From Pirellulales bacterium (lineage in GTDB: Bacteria > Planctomycetota > Planctomycetia > Pirellulales > JAICIG01), in contig DATLUO010000281.1 in NCBI GenBank assembly GCA_035533075.1, positions 1 through 64,000 on the forward strand: DNA of 64,000 bases. The letters are read 5' to 3'. The position numbers and the translations under genes were made by a program. Under the pieces are notes generated by a model, which was not told the DNA's origin, searched no databases, and saw only the letters and a program-made list of their open reading frames with translations. Below are positions 36,657-45,389 of the stretch, piece by piece. Position 1 is the stretch's first letter; every line of letters begins with the position of its first letter.

Positions 36657-37196
36657 CTAAAACGCCATCATTTCCCAGAGATACTTGTCGATGTACGTCG
36701 CGGAAATTTGGCCGTAGCCGATTTCGGGGGAGAAATAGCCGGGAGAAGGCGCCTGGGTGGCCCAAACGCTGCCCCAACTGTTGCGGAGGATGAACCAGCC
36801 GCCCACGGGTTCGGATGGGTCGGGTTCAAACCGAGTCACGCAAATTGCATGGCCGCCCGCCACCACCGACGTCGGTAGAGGGTCGATCACTCGGCCGTAG
36901 AGTGCGCCGATCGCCGTATTCCAGTTCGTGGCCAATGGGTTCAGCGCGTCGCGGAAAACGGGTACGGAAATGGCGACCGGGCGCTGCCCGCTCTGCAGAG
37001 CGCTCAGCACGGCGGCAGCACCGCCCGACGACTGATACAGCCCCGGGGTGAGAAGCCGACCGCCCGCGTCGGCCTGCGCAGCCGCGGAAGGATCGGCCGC
37101 GGACTGTTGGCCTATATTGCCCGGAATTGGAGTGCCGTTGTAATTCCAAAGCGCTTCGGGGCAGATACCGACGGTCGCCAAAGCGGCGCGTGCATA
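36657..37196 (-). pseudogene. papain-like (C1) peptidase gene, 5'-truncated
   Basis: About 179 residues are readable after a TAA at 37197-37199. The sequence ALATVGICPEALWNYNGTP, then SVVAGGHAICVTRFEPDP with the catalytic His and GGWFILRNSWGSVW with the catalytic Asn, are clear C1 family features. The part with the catalytic Cys (normally QGxCGSCWA) should lie about 40-60 residues upstream of the first readable residue. It is absent, and the space is occupied by a gene on the other strand. The fragment cannot be active alone. Confidence 0.75.
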
Positions 37197-37295
37197 TTAG
37201 AGGGGTCAAGGGACATTGGCGTGCTCCGCAGTTGGCTAATTTAACGGACTGTCTTCTTGCTTGAACTGCCGAAACGAATTAGAATTTGCTTTGAA

Positions 37296-37658
37296 ATGCC
37301 TCACCTGACCCTAAGACCTCTGTCTTTAAGACCTCTGGCGACCGCCACGACGCGGCCGGGCGATTTTGGCATTCGGCTGACCGGTGACGGGCTGCTTGCG
37401 CCCCGGAATATCCTGATTGAGCTAGAAAAGCTGGGTATCCGCGACGGCGTCCAGTTGGTGTCGTTCGCGAACGCATTTCCGTCGTCATTGGCGTCGGTGT
37501 TCGGATGGTCGGTTGATGAGGTCATCGGCGCTCGTGAAGCGCTGTTGAATGACTTGCGGGGATTGCTGCCTGACGAAGTTTTGAATCCGCCTCCCGCTCC
37601 TCTACGTGCCTTCGGTGCGATGCCGCCGGTTGCGGCCGACGAATCAGAGCCGAGTTGA
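37296..37658 (+). CDS. small hypothetical protein
   Basis: A 120-residue protein (start at ATG 37296; TTG at 37257 is a longer alternative). It reads MPHLTLRPLSLRPLATATTR, then ILIELEKLGIRDGVQLVSFA and VFGWSVDEVIGAREALLNDL, so it has an amphipathic helical middle and a proline-rich tail. There are no signal peptide, membrane segment or known motif. Its composition looks coding, unlike the antisense frames. It occupies the place where the lost 5' end of the papain-like gene would have been, and ends 13 bp before iteron array C. I do not recognise it. Confidence 0.5.
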   Translation: MPHLTLRPLSLRPLATATTRPGDFGIRLTGDGLLAPRNILIELEKLGIRDGVQLVSFANAFPSSLASVFGWSVDEVIGAREALLNDLRGLLPDEVLNPPPAPLRAFGAMPPVAADESEPS

Positions 37659-37670
37659 GTATCTCGGGGA

Positions 37671-37703
37671 TCGATCTTCAATCGACGTTTTATCGATCTT
37701 CTT
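37671..37703 (-). promoter_or_regulatory. 11-bp iteron array C (3 units)
   Basis: On the plus strand: TCGATCTTCAA, TCGACGTTTTA, TCGATCTTCTT, 11 bp each. Unit 1 is identical to unit 1 of array B. It overlaps the end of a doubtful minus-strand ORF and may have been the upstream site of the now truncated papain-like gene. Confidence 0.55.
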
Positions 37704-37917
37704 GGCGCTCGCGGCGACCATTGCGGCGGGCCGGCCGTTTGGGTTTGCCGTTGTGCGACGGGTGACGAGTCGCCTTTTTCTGCCGCCACTCCCAGCGGAC
37801 CGCACCGCCATCAGCGTGAAAGTCGATGTGCGTCTGCCGCTGGTTAAGCTTGTAAACCGCGTCGGCCAGGTGCGACGGCTCGTTGCCGTCGGGCAGACCA
37901 TTCAGCGGCTTCGCCAC
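37690..37917 (-). CDS. possible small hypothetical protein
   Basis: A GTG-started frame of 75 residues reads MAKPLNGLPDGNEPSHLADA and VYKLNQRQTHIDFHADGGAV, then becomes basic and repetitive. The first 45 residues look like real protein, the end does not; it may be a remnant of a longer gene. No ribosome binding site is clear. It is in the 365-bp gap between the gene ending at 37658 and the GH2 gene; the rest of that gap has no feature except iteron array C. Confidence 0.3.
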   Translation of the reverse strand: MAKPLNGLPDGNEPSHLADAVYKLNQRQTHIDFHADGGAVRWEWRQKKATRHPSHNGKPKRPARRNGRRERQEDR

Positions 37918-38023
37918 GCGGTCTTCGGGTTTCGGGGTCCATCACGCGGGCTGGCGTTCGCCGTGGGTCGGAACTAGACTTGATCTCCGTTGTGGCAACT
38001 GGGTTCGTAACGATGGGACGCCG

Positions 38024-40345
38024 ATGATGACGCGCACTTTATTGACGCTGGCCTGTTTCAGCCTGGCAATCGACACCGTATCCGCCGCGGACTGGCAGCC
38101 GGCCAAAGGGCCGCTCAAGACCCGCTGGGCCGACGACGTGTCGCCCGACAGGCCCCTGCCCGAATATCCGCGGCCCCAGTTGGTGCGGACCGATTGGCAG
38201 AACCTCAATGGTCTGTGGCAGTACGCCGTCCAGCCGAAAGCCGCCGAAAAGCCCGCACAGTACGAGGGGCAAATCCTCGTGCCTTTTCCCGTCGAGTCGG
38301 CGCTGTCGGGCGTGATGAAACGCGTGGGGCAGGACCAGCGGCTCTGGTATCGACGCACGTTCTCGCGCGACGATTCTTGGGCGGGCCGCCGCTTGCTGCT
38401 GCACTTCGGCGCGGTCGATTGGGAAACCAAAGTCTGGGTCAACGGCCGACCGGTCGGCGAGCATCGCGGCGGATACGATCCCTTCACCTTCGACATCACC
38501 GATGCCCTCCGCGAGCGCGGCGAGCAGGAAATCGTCGTCTCCGTGTGGGATCCGACCGACGCCGGACCGCAGCCCCGCGGCAAACAGGTCAACAAGCCCG
38601 GCGGCATTTACTATACGCCCACCAGCGGCATCTGGCAGACGGTCTGGTTGGAACCCGTGCCCAAGGGCCACATCGAGTCGCTGAAGATCGTGCCCGACGT
38701 CGATCGGCACGCCGTGCGGGTCACCGTGCGATGTGCCGGCCAAACGGGCGACGACCGCGTGACCGTGAGCGTAGCGGGAGCCAGTGCGGGAGAAAAGACT
38801 GCGCCGGTCAAGGCCGTTTCGGCGAACGGCCGGCCCGGCGAAGAGCTATTAGTCGAGTTGGCCGACGCGCGTCTCTGGTCGCCCCGCGAACCGTGGTTGT
38901 ATGACCTTTCGGTGACGCTCGGATCGGGCGACCAACCCGGCGACCGCGTGACGAGCTATTTCGGCATGCGCAAAGTTTCGCTGGGGCCGGACGAGAACGG
39001 CGTGACTCGCATCCAGTTGAACGACCATCCGCTGTTCATGTTTGGCCCGCTCGACCAGGGCTTTTGGCCCGACGGGCTTTACACGGCTCCGACCGACGAG
39101 GCTCTGCGTTACGACGTGGAGCTGACGCGTGAGATCGGCTGTAACATGTGCCGCAAGCACGTCAAGGTCGAGCCTGCCCGCTGGTATTATTGGTGCGACA
39201 AGCTGGGACTGCTGGTTTGGCAAGACATGCCCAGCGGCGACAAGTCGGTGGGGCCGGGCAAAGGCGAGATCGAGCGGTCGGCGGAGTCGGCGGCGATTTA
39301 CGAGCACGAGCTGCGGGCCATGATCGACAATCTGCACAACGCGCCCAGCGTGGTGATGTGGGTGGTGTTCAATGAGGGCTGGGGCCAGTTCGATACGGTC
39401 CGCGTCACCGAATGGACGAAGCAACACGACCCGTCGCGGCTGGTGAATTGCGCCAGCGGCTGGAACGACTTTCCGGTCGGCGACGTACACGACATCCACA
39501 ACTACCCGGCCCCCAACTCGCCCGAACCCGAACCGAAGCGAGCGGCCGTGCTGGGCGAATACGGCGGGCTAGGGCTGCCGCTGAAAGGCCACACCTGGCT
39601 GGGAGAGAAGAACTGGGGATATCGCAACTACGGCGACCGCACCGCGCTGGCCGATGCCTATTTCGGGCTGCTGTTTGGTTTGCGGCAGTTGACTTCGTCG
39701 CCGGGACTTTCGGCCGCCGTCTACACGCAAACCACCGACGTCGAGACCGAGGTGAACGGGCTGTTGACGTACGATCGCGAGTTCTTGAAGATTCCGGCCG
39801 AGCGGTTGGCCGCCGCGCATCGACGGCTCTACCTGCCGCCGCCGCGGCTGCTGGCGGTGGTTCCGACCTCGGAAGAAACCGCCACCGACTGGCGGTATAC
39901 CACCACCAGGCCCGCCGACGGTTGGCGGCAAAAGAAGTTCGACGATTCATCGTGGCCGCTGGCGCCGGCCGGCTTCGGCACCAAGAGCACGCCGGGGTCG
40001 GTGGTGCGTACCGAGTGGAACACGCCCGATATTTGGCTGCGGCGGACGTTCGACGTGCCGGACAGCGCCGTCGGCGAAGGGCTGTTCAGCGATCCGCACT
40101 TGATGGTCCACCACGACGAAGACGCCGAGATTTACATCAACGGCGTGCTGGCGGCGACACTGCCCGGCTTCACGGTCGGGTATGGCGCCTTCCCCATGCG
40201 GCAAGAGGCCCGCGCCGCCATGCGGGCCGGCTCGAACGTGCTGGCCGTGCATTGCAAGCAAACCGGCGGCGGCCAGTACATTGACGTCGGGCTGGTGGAC
40301 GTGATGGAAACGCCGGGCGAAGAAGGGATTCGCGCCGGAAAGTAA
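38024..40345 (+). CDS. secreted glycoside hydrolase family 2 enzyme
   Basis: A 773-residue enzyme of the beta-galactosidase/beta-glucuronidase type. Residues 1-23 are a signal peptide (RTLLTLACFSLAIDTVSA). Then come a sugar-binding jelly roll (LVRTDWQNLNGLWQYAV, WYRRTFSRDD, VWVNGRPVGEHRGGYDPF), an immunoglobulin-like domain, and the TIM barrel. The barrel shows MCRKHVKVEP, VVFNEGWGQFD (acid/base Glu) and LGEYGGLGL (nucleophile Glu). The last 150 residues form a second jelly roll (LRRTFDVPDSAVGEGLF, EIYINGVLAATLPGF). It is probably periplasmic and acts on a beta-linked plant or algal sugar. It stands alone and has no sugar transporter nearby. Confidence 0.92.
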   Translation: MMTRTLLTLACFSLAIDTVSAADWQPAKGPLKTRWADDVSPDRPLPEYPRPQLVRTDWQNLNGLWQYAVQPKAAEKPAQYEGQILVPFPVESALSGVMKRVGQDQRLWYRRTFSRDDSWAGRRLLLHFGAVDWETKVWVNGRPVGEHRGGYDPFTFDITDALRERGEQEIVVSVWDPTDAGPQPRGKQVNKPGGIYYTPTSGIWQTVWLEPVPKGHIESLKIVPDVDRHAVRVTVRCAGQTGDDRVTVSVAGASAGEKTAPVKAVSANGRPGEELLVELADARLWSPREPWLYDLSVTLGSGDQPGDRVTSYFGMRKVSLGPDENGVTRIQLNDHPLFMFGPLDQGFWPDGLYTAPTDEALRYDVELTREIGCNMCRKHVKVEPARWYYWCDKLGLLVWQDMPSGDKSVGPGKGEIERSAESAAIYEHELRAMIDNLHNAPSVVMWVVFNEGWGQFDTVRVTEWTKQHDPSRLVNCASGWNDFPVGDVHDIHNYPAPNSPEPEPKRAAVLGEYGGLGLPLKGHTWLGEKNWGYRNYGDRTALADAYFGLLFGLRQLTSSPGLSAAVYTQTTDVETEVNGLLTYDREFLKIPAERLAAAHRRLYLPPPRLLAVVPTSEETATDWRYTTTRPADGWRQKKFDDSSWPLAPAGFGTKSTPGSVVRTEWNTPDIWLRRTFDVPDSAVGEGLFSDPHLMVHHDEDAEIYINGVLAATLPGFTVGYGAFPMRQEARAAMRAGSNVLAVHCKQTGGGQYIDVGLVDVMETPGEEGIRAGK

Positions 40346-40397
40346 GTAAACTTCATGCGGCCGAGAATGAGACATTTGCCGCGCGAATAAAAGCGGT

Positions 40398-40487
40398 GGC
40401 TGGGGCAGAGCTTGGCCAGATAGCGGCTGGCGTCCTTCAATCGCGTGACGGTCAAGCGATGCCCCGGTAGTGCCACCACCGGGCATC
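40398..40487. repeat. short repeat and palindrome after the GH2 gene
   Basis: GGCTGGGGCAGAGCTTGGCC (40398-40418) recurs with one change at 10627-10647, just past tsaB. A separate small palindrome, GATGCCCCGGT ... ACCGGGCATC, is at 40458-40487. The 311-bp gap between 40346 and 40656 holds only these and the terminator at 40599. Confidence 0.5.
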
Positions 40488-40598
40488 CGCTGGCCGGTGG
40501 CGCGTATTGGTCGTTGCCGGGTCGTTCCCGGCCAGCTTCTGCCGCAGCCATCGCCAAGGCGTCATTCTCGGCCGCGCGACGAAGAATACGGTCCGCGC

Positions 40599-40627
40599 AA
40601 AAAAAACGCCCGGAGCATTTCCGGGCG
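40599..40627 (-). terminator. Rho-independent terminator of the YHS-type gene
   Basis: Read on the minus strand: CGCCCGG, a 7-nt loop AAATGCT, CCGGGCG, then eight T. The stem is perfect and lies 30 bp past the stop of the gene at 40657. Confidence 0.9.
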
Positions 40628-40656
40628 CCTGGCGCCGATCGCAACTCGACGTGGGT

Positions 40657-41100
40657 TTACTTCTTCGTGACTTCGAAGCCCTTCGCGAAAGCCTTGTCGC
40701 CGAAGACCTTCTCGAGTTTTTCATCGCCGCTCGCCTTTTCAACCGCGCCCTTGCAGTTGTTGCAGCAGAAGCAGACCGCGACGCCGTCGACCTTGATGGC
40801 GGTCGCCGTGTTCAGGTCCTTGCCGCTGAGCGGGCACTTCACTTCCTTGGCCTGGCCGGTGGCCACAAGCTGCATGTTCGCCTTGGTGGCAAACTTGGCC
40901 GTGTCCTTGGCGAACGCCTTGGGGCAGTTGTTGCAGCAGAAATAAACGGCGGCGCCCTTATAGGCGACGCCGGTGTCCTCCTTGCACTCCTTGCCCGACA
41001 CCGGGCACTTGGCCTTCTCCAAGCTCACCTTCTCCGCCGCGTAGAGCGAGGCGGTCAAAAGGGCCGCAATGGCCAAAGCAGTCACAGCACGCATCTTCAT
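40657..41100 (-). CDS. exported protein with two YHS-type metal-binding domains
   Basis: A 147-residue protein with a signal peptide (MKMRAVTALAIAALLTASLYA) and two related domains. Domain 1 has CPVSGKECKED and YFCCNNCPKAF; domain 2 has CPLSGKDLNTA and CFCCNNCKGAV. The paired CPxSGK and CCNNC sites look like YHS/TRASH-type heavy-metal (copper or similar) binding sites. A strong ribosome binding site (AAAGGAGAA) fixes the start at 41100. The gene has its own terminator. It is probably a periplasmic metal chaperone or sensor; the metal is unknown. Confidence 0.85.
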   Translation of the reverse strand: MKMRAVTALAIAALLTASLYAAEKVSLEKAKCPVSGKECKEDTGVAYKGAAVYFCCNNCPKAFAKDTAKFATKANMQLVATGQAKEVKCPLSGKDLNTATAIKVDGVAVCFCCNNCKGAVEKASGDEKLEKVFGDKAFAKGFEVTKK

Positions 41101-41340
41101 CGAAATTCTCCTTTGCCGCGGATTCGCGAAACAAGTAAGCACAATACCGCATCGGTATATGTCCTACAGATTATCGAGTCGGCAAGGCTTTGTCATCCCA
41201 TAATTTTCGGTTTATGCAACGATGCCTTAAAACGGCCATCCGCCCGGAAATCTCGTGACATAACATACTGTCGCCACACGACTTACGCATGTTAATCGAG
41301 GTCGAAAAAAGCCTCTGTATCGCGGATCGCTCAAAAAAAA

Positions 41341-42261
41341 TTATGAGATTTCGGGCCGCGGCTGGTCCGATGGCGGCGAAAGACCGCCCGTCTTCGCCTC
41401 TTTATCCGCAATAGGCAGTTGCTCCCACCGCGGCAAACTGGTCTGACCAGCGTCCATCAAGGCGTCCGCCGCCGGAGCTGGGGCGGCTCCCTCAAACATC
41501 CGTCGCGCCAAGGCCCGATAGCGGCTTCGCTGTCCGGTGGCCACCCAGAACAAGAATGCGTTGCAGCCGAGAGATGCGAACAGTCCAACTTGCATCAGCG
41601 ACGGCTTGAGCGGGGGGGCGACCGGCAGGCCCGGTTTGTGGTCCGAGGGAGAATCCTCTTTCTTCGCCTGCGCATGAACCTCGGTGTCGGTCGGGGTCTT
41701 GCTGTTCGAAGCCGGCTTTTGCGGCTCAGTGCGTTCGACATGGGGCGCCGCCGTGGCCGCCTCGCGATGTTCCGCCTCGTTCGGCGACGAATCGTCAGCG
41801 CCGCTGGATTTGCTGTGATAGCCCGCTACGCGGCTGTTGAGCGGCTCGGCATCTGCCGCGATGCGTCGGGGTTCATGGCCGGCGACACGCGGGTCTTCCA
41901 ATGTGAGAGCCGGTCGAAGCACGGGACCGGGCAACTGCGAGAGATCAATGTCGTTGGTCTCCGCCCCGGCATCGTCGTCGGCTGGGGATTCGCTCACCGG
42001 TCCGCCCGCCGGCACAACGGCCGATTCGGGCGGCGGCTCGCCGTGGTGCGGAAGCCGGGCCGTGCCGACCGTGATGCGATAACTGCGGACCTGGCGCACC
42101 GAGCCGGGCAGATCGCTGAAGATATCGTGCCCCGATTTCAAAGCGTCGAGCATTTGGGGTTCGATCTGAATGATGTATTCAATGCCGCCGCCGGCCACCG
42201 GTTGCCAACCATAATCGACGCCCAGGGCCGCGGCCGACAGACAGACCAGAATGCCGGTCAT
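41341..42261 (-). CDS. planctomycete-type hypothetical membrane protein
   Basis: A 306-residue protein. A short signal peptide (MTGILVCLSAAALGVD) leads into a conserved-looking N-terminal block, YGWQPVAGGGIEYIIQIEPQ and SDLPGSVRQVRSYRITVG. A long low-complexity linker (about 75-215) is rich in Pro, Ala, Glu and Ser. One membrane helix follows (MQVGLFASLGCNAFLFWVAT, about 225-245), then a 60-residue tail. The N-terminal block would be periplasmic and the tail cytoplasmic. I know this block only as a planctomycete hypothetical and cannot give a function. Confidence 0.65.
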   Translation of the reverse strand: MTGILVCLSAAALGVDYGWQPVAGGGIEYIIQIEPQMLDALKSGHDIFSDLPGSVRQVRSYRITVGTARLPHHGEPPPESAVVPAGGPVSESPADDDAGAETNDIDLSQLPGPVLRPALTLEDPRVAGHEPRRIAADAEPLNSRVAGYHSKSSGADDSSPNEAEHREAATAAPHVERTEPQKPASNSKTPTDTEVHAQAKKEDSPSDHKPGLPVAPPLKPSLMQVGLFASLGCNAFLFWVATGQRSRYRALARRMFEGAAPAPAADALMDAGQTSLPRWEQLPIADKEAKTGGLSPPSDQPRPEIS

Positions 42262-42464
42262 GGTTCAAATCTCCAGCGTTTGCGGATCAATATGACAATC
42301 CCCAATATAGCGACTGGGTAAACCCAAAAACGCGCCTGATCGGCCCGTTTGCGTCAGGCAACGGAATTCTTGCCGGCCCAGGTGCAATGCCGTTATCGGG
42401 CTGCTAGCATAATAGGGGTGAAAAAACGCCACACTAGGACGCAAACGAAAAGCGGTGCGGTACG

Positions 42465-43997
42465 ATGAGCATCACCGGCCAGTTGAGGGGGCGCCGTCTT
42501 TCTTACGCTACGAGCGTCTCCCTGACCGGGTTCTTGCTGCTCGGCCTCTGCGTGACGCATTTCGCGCAGCGCGATCATGCCGCGCCCGCCGGTATCGCCG
42601 CCCCGGCCCAGGCGGCCGCGACGGAACCGAACGCCGGCGCCTCTGTGGCGGTTGTCGAGGTGGCGGAATCGTCGGCGTCCGAGGCCCGCCAATCGTCTTC
42701 GCAGCCCGAATTCGACGCCAATACGGTGGTCCATGAATCGCCCGAAAGCGGCCTCGCGCACGACGGCGCGGACCGCAGCGCTGTCGCCGCGGCCGGCGAA
42801 AGCGTAACTCCCGTGTCGCCGGTCGGAAAAACCGTTGGCCAAGCGTCACCGTGGCGACTTGCGGCGGCGCCTCTGCCGGCGACCGCCACGGGCCGACCGC
42901 GGACGCGCGACGACAACGGCGTGGTGTTTGCCGGCCAGTCCGACCAAATCGCCAAGGTCAAGTCGCAGATGGCCGCCCTGCTGGCGCAGATGGCATGGAC
43001 CGCCAACCAGGTACTGGTGCGTGAATCGCCCGGCGGCGAGCGAATCGCTTATGTGCTCAACAGCCCGCCCGGCGACACGAACACGTTCGTGCTTTCGCGG
43101 CAGCCGCAGCTTGGCATCGGGCCGGAGATGATTACCTATACCAGCCGGCTCGGCCAGAAGAAGACGCTGGCTTTGGTCTCGCAAAAGGAAATCCTGGCCA
43201 CGATGCTGCAAGCCGGCCGGGCCTTTCTGTTCAGCGGCCCCAATTGCCTGGTCGAGGCGCTCAAGGAGCAAATTGCTCTGCGGCAGAACGTCGTGTATTG
43301 GGGACTGCGGGCCGACTGGGTGTTCCCCGAAGACAAACTATATCGTTACAACACGGGCGACTATTGGCAGGTAATGCAGGGCGACGACTGGACGCTCAAG
43401 CCCGGCATCAAGGCGGCACCGGCGATCGGTGACGCCTTTGTGGGCAAGTTTTTTTATCAGATCGGCTGCACCAGTGCCTGCCGCTTTATCTTCACGCACG
43501 GCATTTTCGATTTCTACCAGGCCGTCCGCCCGAATCCCGCCGTGCTGGCGAGGCTGAGCCAATTGCTTGACCCTGAGCGGCCGTTCGTCGGAATTGCCCC
43601 CACGGTCGACCGCAATCGCGTGGTGGTGAAAGAAGGGCGGCTGATGGAGCGGCATACCGACGTTCCCTGGAACCACTGGGTGCCCGGCGACTGGGGCTGG
43701 ATCAAGAACCCCGACGACAAGTCGGCCGAGGAGCTGGGGAGCGAAGGCTGCAACATCATCTATGCGGGCGGCGGCTTCTTCGTGAACTACTATCCTGAGC
43801 GGCCTCCCAAAACGCTCGACCAGGCCATCAAGCGGGTCTACGGCTGGCGTTTTGGTCTGGAGGAGTCGGAGTTGGATTTATCTGCCGACTTGATGCAGCA
43901 GCTTCGCCAGGACCCGCGGTCCGGCGGCATGCTTCGCGACGTGCGCGACTACCCGAAGCGATTCGGCGTCGTGGGGCCGGCGCCGCCGGGGGCGTAG
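42465..43997 (+). CDS. Tgl-like transglutaminase homologue
   Basis: A 510-residue protein. The N-terminal 40 residues carry one membrane segment (ATSVSLTGFLLLGLCVTHF); residues 45-170 are low-complexity. From about 255 on, the sequence follows the Bacillus spore-coat transglutaminase Tgl: CLVEALKEQIALRQNVVYWG, DDWTLKPGIKAAPAIGDAF, YQIGCTSACRF, PWNHWVPGDWGWIKNPDD, LGSEGCNIIYAGGGFF. Cys335 lies where Tgl has its catalytic Cys, and Glu427 where it has its second glutamate. The Glu next to the Cys in Tgl is Gly here. It may crosslink envelope proteins outside the cell. The match is from memory of the family and should be confirmed. Confidence 0.6.
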   Translation: MSITGQLRGRRLSYATSVSLTGFLLLGLCVTHFAQRDHAAPAGIAAPAQAAATEPNAGASVAVVEVAESSASEARQSSSQPEFDANTVVHESPESGLAHDGADRSAVAAAGESVTPVSPVGKTVGQASPWRLAAAPLPATATGRPRTRDDNGVVFAGQSDQIAKVKSQMAALLAQMAWTANQVLVRESPGGERIAYVLNSPPGDTNTFVLSRQPQLGIGPEMITYTSRLGQKKTLALVSQKEILATMLQAGRAFLFSGPNCLVEALKEQIALRQNVVYWGLRADWVFPEDKLYRYNTGDYWQVMQGDDWTLKPGIKAAPAIGDAFVGKFFYQIGCTSACRFIFTHGIFDFYQAVRPNPAVLARLSQLLDPERPFVGIAPTVDRNRVVVKEGRLMERHTDVPWNHWVPGDWGWIKNPDDKSAEELGSEGCNIIYAGGGFFVNYYPERPPKTLDQAIKRVYGWRFGLEESELDLSADLMQQLRQDPRSGGMLRDVRDYPKRFGVVGPAPPGA

Positions 43998-44091
43998 CCA
44001 TAAATGCTGTCGGGGCAGCGACACTTTTGTGCTATACTGGCCCGCCGTAGGGCACGCTTTCAGCCTGACATGTGTTGCCACGGAGTTCATC

Positions 44092-45267
44092 ATGGCTTTC
44101 GTCATTCGCGCCGGCATCATTTGGCTGCTCCTACTGTTCACGGCGTCATCGGCCCACGCGCAAACGGTCGCCCGTTGCGGACAAGGCTTCTTGGAAGAGA
44201 TCGATGGCTACCGCGTGCTGCACGTCAAAGGCCCGGCCTACGAGATGGGCTATCAGCATGGCGCGCTGCTGAAGGACCATATTCAGGGCAATATCGACTA
44301 TCTCTTCAATGTCAAAGCCAAGCAGAAGCCGCTGGCGTTTTTGGGCGTCGAACTCGACCCCAAGCAGTTGATCTCGATGATCGTCGCGATTCAGCGGCGC
44401 TATATGCCCGAACGGTTTCTCGAAGAGCTGCGGGGCGTGGCCGACGGCGCCGAGTGCCCGTTGGAAGACGTGCTGGTGGCGAACTTCATTCCGGAACTGT
44501 TCCATTGCAGCGGCTTCGCGGTGATGAACGGCGCGACGAAGGACGGCACGCTTTATCACGGCCGCGTGCTCGACTACTCCATCGATTGGCAGCTTCAGGA
44601 GCACGCCGTGCTGGTCGTGGCCCAGCCCGAAGGCCGCGTGCCGTTCGTGAACGTGACGTATGCCGGCTTCATCGGCTCGGTGACGGGCATGAACGCCGAG
44701 CACGTTTCGGTCGGCGAGATGGGCGGCGGGGGACGCGGGCATTGGGGCGGCACGCCGATGGCCTTCCTGGTGCGCCGCGTGCTCGAAGAGGCCAAGACGC
44801 TCGACGAAGCGGTGGCCGTCTTTCGCGACAGCCAGCGGACGTGCGAGTATTACTATGTGGTGGCCGACGGCGACGACAATTCGGCGGTCGGCCTGGCGGC
44901 GAGTTGGAACACTTTCGAGGTGGTGCGGCCGGGCGAAGCCCATCCGCGGCTGCCGGAGCCGACGCCCGACACGGTGCTCCTTTCGGCGGGCGACCGCTAC
45001 AAGGAGCTTGCCCGGCGGGTGCGCGAGCAAGCGGGCAGGCTCGACGCCCCAAGCGCGCTACGCCTGATGGATTGCCCGGTGGCCATGAAGTCGAACCTGC
45101 ACAACGTGCTGTTCGAGCCGCGTTCGACGAAGCTCTGGGTGGCCAACGCATCGCCCGACGGCCAACCGGCGGCCACGCAGCGGTACTATGCCTTTCAGCT
45201 CAGCGAGCTGCTCCAGCGAGAGCCGGATCCTGCCGCGCGCCGGATCGCGGAGAGAGATGAGCGATGA
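44092..45267 (+). CDS. C45-family autoproteolytic acyltransferase/hydrolase
   Basis: A 391-residue exported protein (signal peptide IIWLLLLFTASSAHA) of the isopenicillin-N acyltransferase (C45) superfamily. The sequence GPAYEMGYQHGALLKDHI is the typical N-terminal block. The catalytic Cys that becomes the new N-terminus after self-cleavage is Cys139 in ELFHCSGFAVMN, and VLDYSIDW and HVSVGEMGGGG are family segments. The start at 44092 gives a proper signal peptide; the frame is open to 44029. The substrate, an acyl amide or peptide, is unknown. It follows the Tgl-like gene by 95 bp on the same strand. Confidence 0.78.
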   Translation: MAFVIRAGIIWLLLLFTASSAHAQTVARCGQGFLEEIDGYRVLHVKGPAYEMGYQHGALLKDHIQGNIDYLFNVKAKQKPLAFLGVELDPKQLISMIVAIQRRYMPERFLEELRGVADGAECPLEDVLVANFIPELFHCSGFAVMNGATKDGTLYHGRVLDYSIDWQLQEHAVLVVAQPEGRVPFVNVTYAGFIGSVTGMNAEHVSVGEMGGGGRGHWGGTPMAFLVRRVLEEAKTLDEAVAVFRDSQRTCEYYYVVADGDDNSAVGLAASWNTFEVVRPGEAHPRLPEPTPDTVLLSAGDRYKELARRVREQAGRLDAPSALRLMDCPVAMKSNLHNVLFEPRSTKLWVANASPDGQPAATQRYYAFQLSELLQREPDPAARRIAERDER

Positions 45268-45332
45268 GGGCAATCCGATTCAAGCGCCGCTGGTCGCCGT
45301 CGGCGAAAAGTTTGGGTGTCTTGCTTTCGCCT

Positions 45333-45362
45333 CGCCGGCCAGGCGTTCGAGCTGCCGCGTGC
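45333..45362. repeat. 30-bp segment shared with 48650-48679
   Basis: CGCCGGCCAGGCGTTCGAGC and the next ten bases match 48650-48679 with one mismatch. Here it is intergenic, between convergent genes; there it is inside the small membrane protein gene. Confidence 0.7.
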
Positions 45363-45389
45363 CGCTCGCCTGGTACAGCAAAACCGTAC

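Noticed and set aside
35773-37703. The 11-bp arrays as a CRISPR array
   Set aside because: Units are 11 bp with no unique spacers between them, only three or four per site, and no cas genes are nearby.
40445-40945. Plus-strand frames across the YHS-type gene region
   Set aside because: They run antisense to the two metal-binding domains and through the terminator.
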